The position numbers and the translations under genes were made by a program. Of a DNA stretch of 64,000 bases, positions 54,842 to 63,136 are shown piece after piece. Position 1 is the first letter of the stretch; each line of letters opens with the position of its first letter. The notes under the pieces are model-generated. The model did not search any database. It saw only the letters and a list, made by a program, of their open reading frames with translations, and had not been told where the DNA came from. The stretch spans positions 1 through 64,000 of the forward strand of contig JAVHYA010000007.1 in assembly GCA_031119395.1 (NCBI GenBank), written 5' to 3'. The DNA is from Pseudomonadota bacterium. GTDB taxonomy: Bacteria; Pseudomonadota; Gammaproteobacteria; Burkholderiales; Burkholderiaceae_C.

Positions 54842-54885
54842 GGTGTGTGTCTCCGGAAAGGGTTGTTGGAACACGGGAGCGGACT

Positions 54886-55010
54886 GCCGAACGCAGAGGG
54901 CGCAGAGTTTTCGCAAAGGACGCAGAAGGAATACCCCATGGGTGTTCGTGTTCTTCTGCCACCTCTGCGTGACTCTTTCCGCCCTCGGCGTTCGGCTGTC
55001 GGTATTCAGC
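54886..55010. repeat. Long imperfect palindrome, GCAAAGGACGCA family, copy 1
   Basis: The two halves (ACGCAGAGGGCGCAGAG... and ...CTCTGCGTGACTCTTTCCGCCCTCGGCGTTCG) are rough reverse complements around an unpaired centre. It fills the gap between mmsB and the hydrolase gene. Copies 2 and 3 are in the neighbouring gaps. Confidence 0.8.
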
Positions 55011-55013
55011 AGC

Positions 55014-56129
55014 TCATCGAAGCGCAACCAGCTCCGGCGCCATGTCACCGCGCTCACGCAGGTGGTCGTCCACGAAGGCCGGCGTGATCTCTTCGAGGGT
55101 TGCGGGCTGCCACTTCGGGTTGCGGTCCTTGTCGACCAGCACCGCGCGGATGCCTTCGGCGAAGTCGTGGTGCGCGCAGAAGCCCAGCGAGGCCCAGTAC
55201 TCGAGGCGGAACACCTCGGCCAGCGACATGCGCGGCACGCGCTGCCAGAGTTCCCAGGTGAGTGCGATCGAGCTCGGGGCGCCCTTGGCGAAGGCCTTCG
55301 CGGCGCCCTGCAGCCAGGCATCGTCGCTTTGCAGCGCGCGCAGGCGCTTGGCGATGTCGAGCAGGTCCTCGCCGGCCATCAGCGACTCGATGGCGTCGTG
55401 GTGCTCCCGCAGCTTCGAGGCCGGCCGCTCGGCGCCTTCGGCCGCGGTCGCCAGGATGCGCGAGAGCAGCGCGCGGTCGGCGCGCTGCTCGCCGCTCCAG
55501 GCCGTGGCGCCGATGGCTTCGAGCACCTGCGCCTTGCGCGCGTGCGGCACCAGCACGTCGGCCAGGCCGGCGAAGATCGCATCGCTGCCATTGACCTGCG
55601 CGGCGGTGAAGGCGAGGAACAGCCCGGTGCGGCCCGGCGCCCGCCGCAGGAACCAGCTGCCGCCCACGTCCGGGTACAGGCCGATGTTGATCTCCGGCAT
55701 CGCGACACGGCTGCCCTCGGTGACGACGCGGTGCGACGCGCCCACCATCAGCCCCACGCCGCCGCCCATGACGATGCCGTGGCCCCAGCACAGGAAGGGC
55801 TTGGGAAAGGTGTGGATGAGATGGTCCAGCTCGTATTCCTCGCCGAAGAAGCGCTCGGCGTATTCGTTGCGGCCTTCGCCGCAGTCGCGCAGCGTCTGGT
55901 AGAGCTGGCGCAGGTCGCCGCCGGCGCAGAAGGCCTTCTCGCCCGCGGCCTGCAGCAGGACACCCACGATCTGCGGATCGGCCGCCCATTCGCGCAGCCG
56001 GGGCGTGAGCAGCCGCACCATGTCGACCGAGAGTGAATTGAGCGAGGCCGGCGCGTTGAGCGTGGCCACGCCGAAGCGCTTGCCGTTGGCGGTGGGAAGG
56101 GTATCGAAGAGGACGACGGGTTCGGTCAT
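55014..56129 (-). CDS. 3-hydroxyisobutyryl-CoA hydrolase (enoyl-CoA hydratase fold)
   Basis: The product has 371 residues. It resembles HIBCH: a crotonase-fold protein with KAFCAGGDLRQLYQ (oxyanion loop), WGHGIVMGGGVGLMVGASHRVVTEG and PEINIGLYPDVGGSWFL, followed by the long C-terminal helical extension (LREHHDAIESLMAGEDLLDIAKRLRAL) typical of the hydrolase and absent from shorter hydratases. In valine degradation it removes CoA from 3-hydroxyisobutyryl-CoA. The start at 56129 is the family start. Confidence 0.92.
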   Translation of the reverse strand: MTEPVVLFDTLPTANGKRFGVATLNAPASLNSLSVDMVRLLTPRLREWAADPQIVGVLLQAAGEKAFCAGGDLRQLYQTLRDCGEGRNEYAERFFGEEYELDHLIHTFPKPFLCWGHGIVMGGGVGLMVGASHRVVTEGSRVAMPEINIGLYPDVGGSWFLRRAPGRTGLFLAFTAAQVNGSDAIFAGLADVLVPHARKAQVLEAIGATAWSGEQRADRALLSRILATAAEGAERPASKLREHHDAIESLMAGEDLLDIAKRLRALQSDDAWLQGAAKAFAKGAPSSIALTWELWQRVPRMSLAEVFRLEYWASLGFCAHHDFAEGIRAVLVDKDRNPKWQPATLEEITPAFVDDHLRERGDMAPELVALR

Positions 56130-56151
56130 GGTGTGAGCTTGTCAGATAGGG

Positions 56152-56277
56152 ACATCCCTACGCGAAGGACGCAAAGGTTTCGCGAAAGGCGCGAAAAATC
56201 CCATTGGATTGTTCTCGATCTCTTTCGCGTCCTTCGCGTGATCGTCGCGCCCTTCGCGTACGGCTGTCCGATTTACC
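56152..56277. repeat. Long imperfect palindrome, GCAAAGGACGCA family, copy 2
   Basis: TACGCGAAGGACGCAAAGGTTTCGCGAAAGGCGCG forms one arm and CTTTCGCGTCCTTCGCGTGATCGTCGCGCCCTTCGCGTA the other. It lies between the hydrolase and acyl-CoA dehydrogenase genes, with its right end touching the latter's stop codon. Confidence 0.85.
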
Positions 56278-57427
56278 GAATGTCCGCATCGCCCTCGAGC
56301 AGCTTGCGCGACACGATGACGCGCATGATCTCGTTGGTGCCCTCGAGGATCTGGTGCACGCGCGCATCGCGCACCAGCCGCTCGAGCGGAAATTCGCCCA
56401 GGTAGCCGTAGCCGCCGTGCAGTTGCAGCGCCTCGTTGCAGACGTTGAAGCCGGCGTCGGTGGCGAAGCGCTTGGCCATGGCGCAATAGGTGCTGGCGTC
56501 GGGGTGCTGCGCGTCGAGCTTGCTGGCCGCCAGCCGCACCATCTGGCGCGCGGCGACGAGTTCGGTGGCCATGTCGGCCAGCCTGAACTGCAGGGCCTGG
56601 AAGCTCGCGAGCGGCTTGCCGAACTGCTGGCGCTCGTGCAGGTAGCGGCGCGCCGCATCGAGCGCCCCCTGCGCCGCGCCCACCGAGCAGGTCGCGATGT
56701 TGATGCGGCCGCCGTCGAGCCCCTTCATCGCGATGCGGAAGCCCTCGCCCTCCTGCCCCAGCAGGTGGTTGGCAGGAATGCGCACGTTGTCGAAGGCGAT
56801 GGTGCGGGTGGGCTGGCTGTTCCAGCCCATCTTGTGCTCCTTCTTGCCGTAGCTGATGCCAGGTGCATCGGCCGGCACCGCGAAGGCCGAGACGCCGCTG
56901 GCGCCCGCCCCGCCCGTGCGTGCCATGAGCACCAGCACGTCGGTCGACCCGGCGCCCGAGATGAAGGCCTTGCCGCCGTTGACGACGTACTCGCCGCCCT
57001 GCAGTTCCGCGCGCGTCTTGAGCGAGCCGGCGTCGGAGCCCGCGCCCGGCTCGGTGAGGCAGTACGACGCGAGCTTGCGGCCGCTGGTGAGGTCGTCGCC
57101 CCAGGTCGCGCAGACATCGTCGCTGCCCCAGGTGCCGAGCATCCAGGTCGCCATGTTGTGGATGGTGATGAAGGCCGTGGTCGACGGATCGACCGCCGCC
57201 ATTTCCTCGAACACCAGCGCCGCATCGAGCCGCGGCAGGGCCAGGCCGCCGATGCGCTCGGGCGCATAGAGGCCGCAGAAGCCCAGCTCGCCGGCCTTGG
57301 CGATCGCCTCGCGCGGGAAGATGGCCTCGCGGTCCCACTGCGCCGCGTGAGGGGCGAACTCGCTGGCAGCGAACGCGCGGGCCGTGTCGGCGAAGGCGCG
57401 CTGGTCTTCGGTCAGTTCAAAGTCCAT
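56273..57427 (-). CDS. Acyl-CoA dehydrogenase, probably isobutyryl-CoA dehydrogenase
   Basis: This FAD flavoenzyme has 384 residues. The flavin/substrate signature LTEPGAGSDAGSLKT, the FISGAGSTDVLVL strand and the CoA-binding C-terminal QLHGGYGYLGEFPLERLVRDARVHQILEGTNEIMR (catalytic Glu in EGTNEIMR) are present. Its place between the 3-hydroxyisobutyryl-CoA hydrolase gene and mmsA points to isobutyryl-CoA or 2-methylacyl-CoA oxidation in valine/isoleucine breakdown. The enzyme feeds electrons to ETF. Confidence 0.93.
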   Translation of the reverse strand: MDFELTEDQRAFADTARAFAASEFAPHAAQWDREAIFPREAIAKAGELGFCGLYAPERIGGLALPRLDAALVFEEMAAVDPSTTAFITIHNMATWMLGTWGSDDVCATWGDDLTSGRKLASYCLTEPGAGSDAGSLKTRAELQGGEYVVNGGKAFISGAGSTDVLVLMARTGGAGASGVSAFAVPADAPGISYGKKEHKMGWNSQPTRTIAFDNVRIPANHLLGQEGEGFRIAMKGLDGGRINIATCSVGAAQGALDAARRYLHERQQFGKPLASFQALQFRLADMATELVAARQMVRLAASKLDAQHPDASTYCAMAKRFATDAGFNVCNEALQLHGGYGYLGEFPLERLVRDARVHQILEGTNEIMRVIVSRKLLEGDADIR

Positions 57428-57496
57428 GGCTTGGTGTGCTGTTGGGTGCGATGTCCGGGGCGGCGCAGCAGGCGATGGCCGGCACGGGCTCATGGT

Positions 57497-57971
57497 GGGG
57501 CGGTCGATGCTTCGCATCGACTCCGCTGCGATGCTCGGCCGGAGCGCGCGTCGCAGAACTCACTGCGCGAACTGCGTTCGCTCCGTTCAAACAGCTGCGA
57601 CGAGTCAGATCACGAAGCACGCCTGTCCTTCGGCAGGCGTGCCGCGCTCCGGCCTGCGCTTCTCGCCGCCCCACAAATCGCCCGAGCCGGCCACCACCTG
57701 CCGCGCAGACACGCCGCGCTTGATCCGTCCGCCGCGAACCGCCACGGGCCGTTCTGGGCCTGGCGTGGATGGGCACCGCGACGCGCGCCTGTGAGGCGCC
57801 GAGAAGCGCAGCGCGGACGGGCTGCGTGCCTGCCGAAGAACAGGCACGCTTCGTTGACTGACTCGGCGCAGCTGTCTGAGCGGAGCGCGCCTGTGGCGCG
57901 CGCAGCGAGTTCTGCGCCGGCCCGGCCGCGCGAGCATCGCAGGGAAGTCGGCGCACAGCGCCGACCGCCTC
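57497..57971. repeat. ~180-bp imperfect inverted repeat filling a 615-base gene-free gap
   Basis: The region between the acyl-CoA dehydrogenase and mmsA genes (57428-58042) holds no gene. Left arm 57497-57675 and right arm 57790-57971 are reverse complements over most of their length: for example GCAGAACTCACTGCGCG and CGCGCAGCGAGTTCTGC, ACAGCTGCGACGAGTCAG and CTGACTCGGCGCAGCTGT, GCGCTTCTCGCCGCC and GGCGCCGAGAAGCGC. The centre of about 114 bases is not palindromic. The whole would fold into a very long hairpin. It may be two facing copies of a dispersed element. Confidence 0.75.
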
Positions 57972-58042
57972 ACCGAAGCGCGGCGCGGTGTCCATCCACG
58001 CCAGGGCCGGGGCGCAAGGCTTGCACACGCAAGGGGGAAGCG

Positions 58043-59566
58043 TCACTTCAGCGAAATGGTCGTGTTGACCCCATGCGCCACCGTGCTGTCGTCGAACCAC
58101 CGCGCCGTCACCGTCTTGGTCTGCGTGTAGAACAGCACCACCTGCTTGCCGTAAGGCCCCAGGTCGCCCAGCTTGGACCCGCGCGAGCCGGTGAAGGAGA
58201 ACAGCGGCACCGGCACCGGGATCGGCACGTTGATGCCCACCTGGCCGACGTCGATCTCCTCCTGGAACTTGCGCGCCGCCGCGCCCGACTGCGTGAAGAT
58301 CGCCGTGCCGTTGCCATTGGGGTTGGCGTTGATCATCTCGATCGCCTCGTCGATGTCGGCCGCGCCGGCGACGCACAGCACCGGCCCGAAGATCTCCTGG
58401 TCGTAGATCGTCATGCCCGGCTTGACGCCCGAGAAGATCGTCGGGCCGACGAAATTGCCCTTCTCGTAGCCGGGCACCGTGGGCTTGCGGCCGTCCAGCT
58501 CCAGCGTCGCGCCGTCGGCGGTACCGCGCTCGATGAGCCCCGTCACGCGCTCGTAGGCCGCGCACGAGACCAGCGGCCCCACGTCCACGCCCTTCTCGGT
58601 GCCGGCGCCGACCTTCAGCGTCTTCGCCTTGGCCACCAGGTCCGGGATCCACCGCTGGGCCTCGCCCACCAGCACCGCCACCGACACCGCCATGCAGCGC
58701 TGCCCCGCCGCGCCGAAGGCCGCGCCGGCCAGCGCGTTGAGCGTCTGCTCCTTGTTCGCGTCGGGCATCACGATGGCGTGGTTCTTCGCGCCCATCATGC
58801 ATTGCACGCGCTTGCCGCTGGCGATGCCGCGGTGGTAGACATGCGTGCCGACCCGGGTCGAGCCCACGAAGCTGATCGCCTTGATGTCCTTGTGGTCGCA
58901 GATGGCGTTGACCACCGCCTCGCCGCCGTGCACCACGTTCAGCACGCCGGGCGGGATGCCGGCTTCGAGCGCGAGCTCGCACAGGCGCATGGTCACCATC
59001 GGGTCCTGCTCGCTGGGCTTGAGCACGAAGGTGTTGCCGGTGGCGATGGCCATCGGGAACATCCACAGCGGGATCATGGCCGGGAAGTTGAAGGGCGTGA
59101 TGCCCGCACACACGCCCAGCGGCTGCAGCAGCGTGTAGGTGTCGACACCGCCGGCCACGTTGTTGGCCAGCTCGCCGAGCTGCAGCGTGCCGATGTTGGC
59201 CGCGTGCTCCACCACCTCCAGGCCCCGGAACACGTCGCCCTCGGCGTCGGGCAGCGTCTTGCCCTGCTCGGCCGTCAGCAGCGCGGCCAGCTCGCCCATG
59301 TGCTCGCGGATCAGTTGCTGCAGCTTGAGGAAGATGCGCGCCCGCGCGCCGATGGCGGTCTTCCTCCAGGTCCTGAAGGCCTCCTGGGCCGAGGCCACGG
59401 CCGCGTCGACCTCGGCCTGCGTGGCGAAGGGCACACGGGCCAGCACCTCCTGCGTGGCCGGGTTGACGACGTCACGCCACTCGGTGGTCTTCGATTCGAC
59501 GAACTGGCCGCCGATGAGCAGCTTGACGGTGGCGACCTGGGTGGCCGGCGCGGTGGTGGCGTCCAT
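58043..59566 (-). CDS. mmsA: Methylmalonate-semialdehyde dehydrogenase (CoA-acylating)
   Basis: This enzyme turns methylmalonate semialdehyde into propionyl-CoA in valine degradation. It has 507 residues. The catalytic Cys is C291 in [12 protein letters not shown], the MmsA signature. [24 protein letters not shown] and [15 protein letters not shown] are also typical. The start at 59566 is the family start. It is divergent from a LysR gene across a spacer that holds repeat copy 3. It is the first gene of the leftward valine cluster. Confidence 0.96.
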   Translation of the reverse strand: MDATTAPATQVATVKLLIGGQFVESKTTEWRDVVNPATQEVLARVPFATQAEVDAAVASAQEAFRTWRKTAIGARARIFLKLQQLIREHMGELAALLTAEQGKTLPDAEGDVFRGLEVVEHAANIGTLQLGELANNVAGGVDTYTLLQPLGVCAGITPFNFPAMIPLWMFPMAIATGNTFVLKPSEQDPMVTMRLCELALEAGIPPGVLNVVHGGEAVVNAICDHKDIKAISFVGSTRVGTHVYHRGIASGKRVQCMMGAKNHAIVMPDANKEQTLNALAGAAFGAAGQRCMAVSVAVLVGEAQRWIPDLVAKAKTLKVGAGTEKGVDVGPLVSCAAYERVTGLIERGTADGATLELDGRKPTVPGYEKGNFVGPTIFSGVKPGMTIYDQEIFGPVLCVAGAADIDEAIEMINANPNGNGTAIFTQSGAAARKFQEEIDVGQVGINVPIPVPVPLFSFTGSRGSKLGDLGPYGKQVVLFYTQTKTVTARWFDDSTVAHGVNTTISLK

Positions 59567-59669
59567 GGGATGTCTCCTTGTGTGTACGGGGCGAACCGAC
59601 GGATGCTAGCTTTGCAAAATTGCGTGCGCAATGGAGAAAATTGCGCTTCAGGTTTGCAGAAATGCAGAA

Positions 59670-59792
59670 TGCGGGCATCCGTACGCGAAGGACGGAACAG
59701 TCGCGCGAAGGACGCGAAAGATTTTTCTGATGTTCTTTCGCGTCCTGCGCGAGTTCTTTGCGCCCTTCGCGTACGGGTGTCCGTTTTTGTGC
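59670..59792. repeat. Long imperfect palindrome, GCAAAGGACGCA family, copy 3
   Basis: Arms GTACGCGAAGGACGGAACAGTCGCGCGAAGGACGCG and CTTTCGCGTCCTGCGCGAGTTCTTTGCGCCCTTCGCGTAC are reverse-complementary with few mismatches. It occupies the mmsA/LysR divergent spacer, so it may affect both promoters. Confidence 0.85.
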
Positions 59793-59800
59793 TGCACCCC

Positions 59801-60709
59801 ATGGACTGGAACAACCTGCGCTATTTCCTCGAACTGTCGCGCGCCGGCACGCTGATGGCCGCGGCGCGCCGGCTCGCCGTGGACCACACCACCGTCGCCC
59901 GGCGCATCCAGGCGCTCGAGAAGGAACTGGGCAGCCCGCTCTTCGCCCGCGAAGCGGGCGGCCACCGCCTCACCGAAGCGGGGCGCCGGCTGCAACCGCA
60001 GGTGGAGGCGATGGAGCGCGCCTTCCGCACGCTGGAGAAGAACACCGCGCCGGCGCCCGAGGAAGGCCTCTCGGGCCTGGTGCGCGTCGGAGCGACCGAG
60101 GGTTTCGGCACGGTGGTGCTGGCACCCGCGCTGGCCGGCTTCGCGCGCGAGCACCCCAAGCTGGTGATCGACCTGCTGGCCATGCCGCGCCTGGTGCACC
60201 TGTCGCGGCGCGAGGCCGACATCGTGATCTCGCTCGAGCGGCCCGCGCGCGGCCCGGTCGTCGTGACCAAGCTCACCGACTACAGCCTGCACCTGTACGC
60301 GAGCCGCGCCTATCTGCGTGCGCATCCGCCGATCCGGCAGCGCGAGGACCTGAAGGGCCATACCTTCGTGAGCTACGTCGACGACCTGCTCTTCTCCAAG
60401 GAGTTGCAGTACCTGGACGAGTTGTACCGGCCCGACGCCTTCTCGCTGCGCAGCACCAGCGTGCTGGCGCAGCACCACGCCGTGGCGGCCGATGCCGGCA
60501 TCGGCGTGCTGCCGGCCTTCGTGGCGGCAGGTGACCCACGCCTGCAGCGCGTGCTGCCGGCCGAAGCGGATTTCACGCGCACCTTCTGGATGTCCATGCC
60601 GGCCGAGGCCAAGCAGTTGGGCCGCATGCAGGCGGTGTGGACCTTCCTGCGCACGGTGGCGGAGCAGCAGCGCGCGCTGCTGCTGTCGGCGCCCGGGAGC
60701 CCCGCCTGA
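59801..60709 (+). CDS. LysR family regulator of the valine cluster
   Basis: The product has 302 residues. The DNA-binding domain reads WNNLRYFLELSRAGTLMAAARRLAVDHTTVARRIQALE, a subgroup with VDHTTVARR in the recognition helix. The effector domain spans about residues 90-295 (VRVGATEGFGTVVLAPAL ... GIGVLPAFVAA). It is divergent from mmsA, so it probably controls the valine degradation genes. The ATG at 59801 follows the palindromic repeat by only 9 bases. Confidence 0.92.
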   Translation: MDWNNLRYFLELSRAGTLMAAARRLAVDHTTVARRIQALEKELGSPLFAREAGGHRLTEAGRRLQPQVEAMERAFRTLEKNTAPAPEEGLSGLVRVGATEGFGTVVLAPALAGFAREHPKLVIDLLAMPRLVHLSRREADIVISLERPARGPVVVTKLTDYSLHLYASRAYLRAHPPIRQREDLKGHTFVSYVDDLLFSKELQYLDELYRPDAFSLRSTSVLAQHHAVAADAGIGVLPAFVAAGDPRLQRVLPAEADFTRTFWMSMPAEAKQLGRMQAVWTFLRTVAEQQRALLLSAPGSPA

Positions 60710-60833
60710 ACCTCGGCGCCGCAGTCCACGTCCGACTCACGGATACAAACCGCCCGGAAGGCGCATGCAGGTTGCACGGCCAGCGATCGAAAAAGGAGCA
60801 GAGGGCACGCGGCACACCCTGCCGGACTGCGCC

Positions 60834-61499
60834 TCAGGCGGCGTCGCCGCCCCAACCGAACCTGCGGCGCAGGCCGTCGAGCACCGTGTGGGCCCAGGTC
60901 GCCCTGCGGCGCGGCCGTGGCGGCATCGGCAGGCCGCCGTCGTCGAGCACGTCGATCAACCCGCGCGACTGCAGTGATCGCACGAAGCGCAGGCAGACAT
61001 CGCCGGGCTGCGCGCTGAGGTTCGCCAATTCGGCCAGCGTGAGCGAGCGGCGGGTCAGCAAGCTGGCCATGCGCACGCGCCGCGGGTCGTCGCGCAGGGC
61101 GGCGACCGGGGGCCATTGCCGCAGCCGGTAGCGCCCGGCTGGCAGCGGATGCAGCGCAGGCGCCGCCAGGGCGCCGTCGGGGCCGGGGACCGGCATCGGC
61201 GTTTCGAGCACGGGCACGTCGGCGCGGGTGAATTCCCGCTCCAGCCCGTGCAACTGCGCCGCGAGCCGGTCGGCACGCCATGTGTCGTCGGGCCTGCCGA
61301 GGGGGATCAGTGCACGCGTGGCCGGTCGCGCCGGATCGCGGGCGCCGTCATCGCCGTCGACGATGAGCGCATCGAAGGGCGCACGCCTCACGAAGCGCCA
61401 GGAGAAGTCTTCGAGCTGCGCGAGCCGCCGCATCAGCGCGCGGACGCGCGCGACGTCGGCGGGCGCCAGGCCGTGCGTGCCCAGCCTCAGCCCGCTCAT
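60834..61499 (-). CDS. Hypothetical protein with C-terminal winged-helix-like region, 221 aa
   Basis: From the ATG at 61499 the product has 221 residues; upstream in-frame starts reach 61637 but add a low-complexity segment. The N-terminal half contains RVRALMRRLAQLEDFSWRFVRRAPFDALIVDG and RPATRALIPLGRP, a pattern like a degenerate receiver domain. The C-terminal half (RRVRMASLLTRRSLTLAELANLSAQPGDVCLRFVRSLQSRGLIDV) looks like a winged helix. I recognise no named family; a transcription-related role is possible but not shown. Confidence 0.6.
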   Translation of the reverse strand: MSGLRLGTHGLAPADVARVRALMRRLAQLEDFSWRFVRRAPFDALIVDGDDGARDPARPATRALIPLGRPDDTWRADRLAAQLHGLEREFTRADVPVLETPMPVPGPDGALAAPALHPLPAGRYRLRQWPPVAALRDDPRRVRMASLLTRRSLTLAELANLSAQPGDVCLRFVRSLQSRGLIDVLDDGGLPMPPRPRRRATWAHTVLDGLRRRFGWGGDAA

Positions 61500-61664
61500 C
61501 GCGGCGCCTCCCCCACATGCCGCGCCCGCGCGGCGTCCCCGCTGGCGGCTGTGCCGCACCCATTTCGCATCGATGGCCCCCCTGTGTGAGCGGCCATTCT
61601 GGCAGCGCGGGGAGGCGCAAAAGTCAAACAAGGTCACCCGGCGGCCCGGGCGGCCCGCGGCGCG

Positions 61665-62990
61665 TCAGCCCTTGGCACCCAGCGCCGTGAGCACCGCCGT
61701 CGTCATGGCCTGCACGCCGATCTTGATCGACGGCTCGGGCACCGGTGCGAAGTACGGCGAGTGGTTGAAGGGCAGCGGCTTGCCGCCCTTCTTCATCGAC
61801 TCGGCCACGTCCTTGGGGTCGGTCACGCCGACGAAGAAGAACATCGACGGAATGCCCGCGTCGGTGAACACGGAGAAGTCCTCGCTGGCGGTGATGGGCT
61901 GCACCTGCACCACCTTCGGGTCGCCGAACTGCGCCTTGAGCGAGGCCACCGTGCGCTGCACCACGGCCTCGTTGTTGTTCACGGCCGCGGTGCTGCTGTC
62001 GGCGCCCAGGCGCACCTCGGGCTCCGGCGCACCGGCCATCGCGGCCGAGGCCAGCGCGGTGCGGCGGATGCCGTCGAGCAGCCGGGTGCGCACCTCCGGC
62101 TTGTAGCTGCGGATGGTGCCGCTGAGCTTCGCCGCGTCGGGGATGATGTTGCCCGCCGTGCCGGCCTGGAAGGCGCCGATGGTGACCACGCCGAACTCCG
62201 CCGGGTCCTTCTCGCGGCTGACCACGGTCTGCACGTCGGTCACGAAGTGCGCCCCGATGGCGATCGGGTCGATGGTGGCGTGCGGGGCCGAGCCGTGGCC
62301 GCCGCGGCCCTTGAAGGTGATCTCCAGGCTGTCCGACGCCGAGGTGACCGGCCCGGCGCGGTAGCCGACGAAGCCGAAGGGCGACGGGCTGGTGTGCAGC
62401 GCGAAGGCGTAGTCGGGCTTGGGGAAGCGCTTGAAGAGGCCATCGTCCACCATCGCCTTGGCGCCGAACACGGTCTCTTCGGAGGGCTGCGCGATGAACA
62501 TCAGCGTGCCCTGCCACTGGTCCTTCAGCGCGAGCAGCGTGCGCGCGGTGCCGACCCAGCTGGCCATGTGGATGTCGTGGCCGCAGCTGTGGGCGACGAA
62601 GGTCTCGCGGCCGTTCCATTGCGCCTTGGCCTTGCTGGCGTAGGGCAGCCCGGTCTTCTCCTCCATCGGCAGCGCATCGAGTTCGGTGCGCACCATCACC
62701 GTGGGGCCGGTGCCGTTGCGGTACAGCGCGACCACGCCGGTGCGGCCCACGCCCTCGGTCACCTCGAAGCCCAGGGCGCGCAGCTCGGCGGCCAGCTTGG
62801 CCGCGGTGCGCGTCTCCTGGAAGCCGAGTTCGGGGTTCGCGTGGATGTCCTTGTAGATCGACTCGAGCTGCGGGTACATGCCGTCGACCAGCGGCACGAT
62901 GCGCGCCGACGGGACGGCCGACTGGGCCAGGACGGAGGAAGCCGCGCATGCGGCGAGCGCGGCCAGGGTGAGGGAGCGAAGTGCGTTCAT
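61665..62990 (-). CDS. Exported M20 family amidohydrolase
   Basis: The product has 441 residues with a signal peptide (ALRSLTLAALAACAASSVLA). It belongs to the M20D amidohydrolase group (hippurate/IAA-amino-acid hydrolase-like): HANPELGFQE, AHSCGHDIHMASWVG (metal ligands), AQPSEETVFGAKAMVDDGLF, GRGGHGSAPHATIDP and the final FNHSPYFAPVPE. The periplasmic location suggests it hydrolyses acyl-amino acids or peptides outside the cytoplasm. It is divergent from the partial LysR gene at the right edge. Confidence 0.9.
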   Translation of the reverse strand: MNALRSLTLAALAACAASSVLAQSAVPSARIVPLVDGMYPQLESIYKDIHANPELGFQETRTAAKLAAELRALGFEVTEGVGRTGVVALYRNGTGPTVMVRTELDALPMEEKTGLPYASKAKAQWNGRETFVAHSCGHDIHMASWVGTARTLLALKDQWQGTLMFIAQPSEETVFGAKAMVDDGLFKRFPKPDYAFALHTSPSPFGFVGYRAGPVTSASDSLEITFKGRGGHGSAPHATIDPIAIGAHFVTDVQTVVSREKDPAEFGVVTIGAFQAGTAGNIIPDAAKLSGTIRSYKPEVRTRLLDGIRRTALASAAMAGAPEPEVRLGADSSTAAVNNNEAVVQRTVASLKAQFGDPKVVQVQPITASEDFSVFTDAGIPSMFFFVGVTDPKDVAESMKKGGKPLPFNHSPYFAPVPEPSIKIGVQAMTTAVLTALGAKG

Positions 62991-63108
62991 GGGCGTTGGA
63001 AGGTGGGGTCGGACTCGGGTTCGGTCGGGATCGCGGCGCGCCTCGCGCCCGCGGCCCGAATCTAGGGTCGACCGGCGCGCGCGTCCAATGCATTGTTCTA
63101 TCCTCCCG

Positions 63109-63125
63109 GATGAGTTCGACTCATC
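63109..63125. promoter_or_regulatory. Palindrome GATGAGT-TCG-ACTCATC in a divergent promoter
   Basis: A perfect 7-bp inverted repeat with a 3-base spacer, 11 bases upstream of the LysR ATG at 63137; CAATGCATTG (63086-63095) is a second perfect palindrome nearby. Both lie in the spacer between the amidohydrolase and LysR genes and may be operators. Confidence 0.5.
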
Positions 63126-63136
63126 GTTTGGCCACC

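Noticed and set aside
56204..60709. A 1501-codon open frame on the plus strand
   Set aside because: It is antisense to the acyl-CoA dehydrogenase and mmsA genes and joins the LysR frame only at its end. The long open frame results from high GC content; the upstream part has no domain and is rich in Arg, His and Ala.
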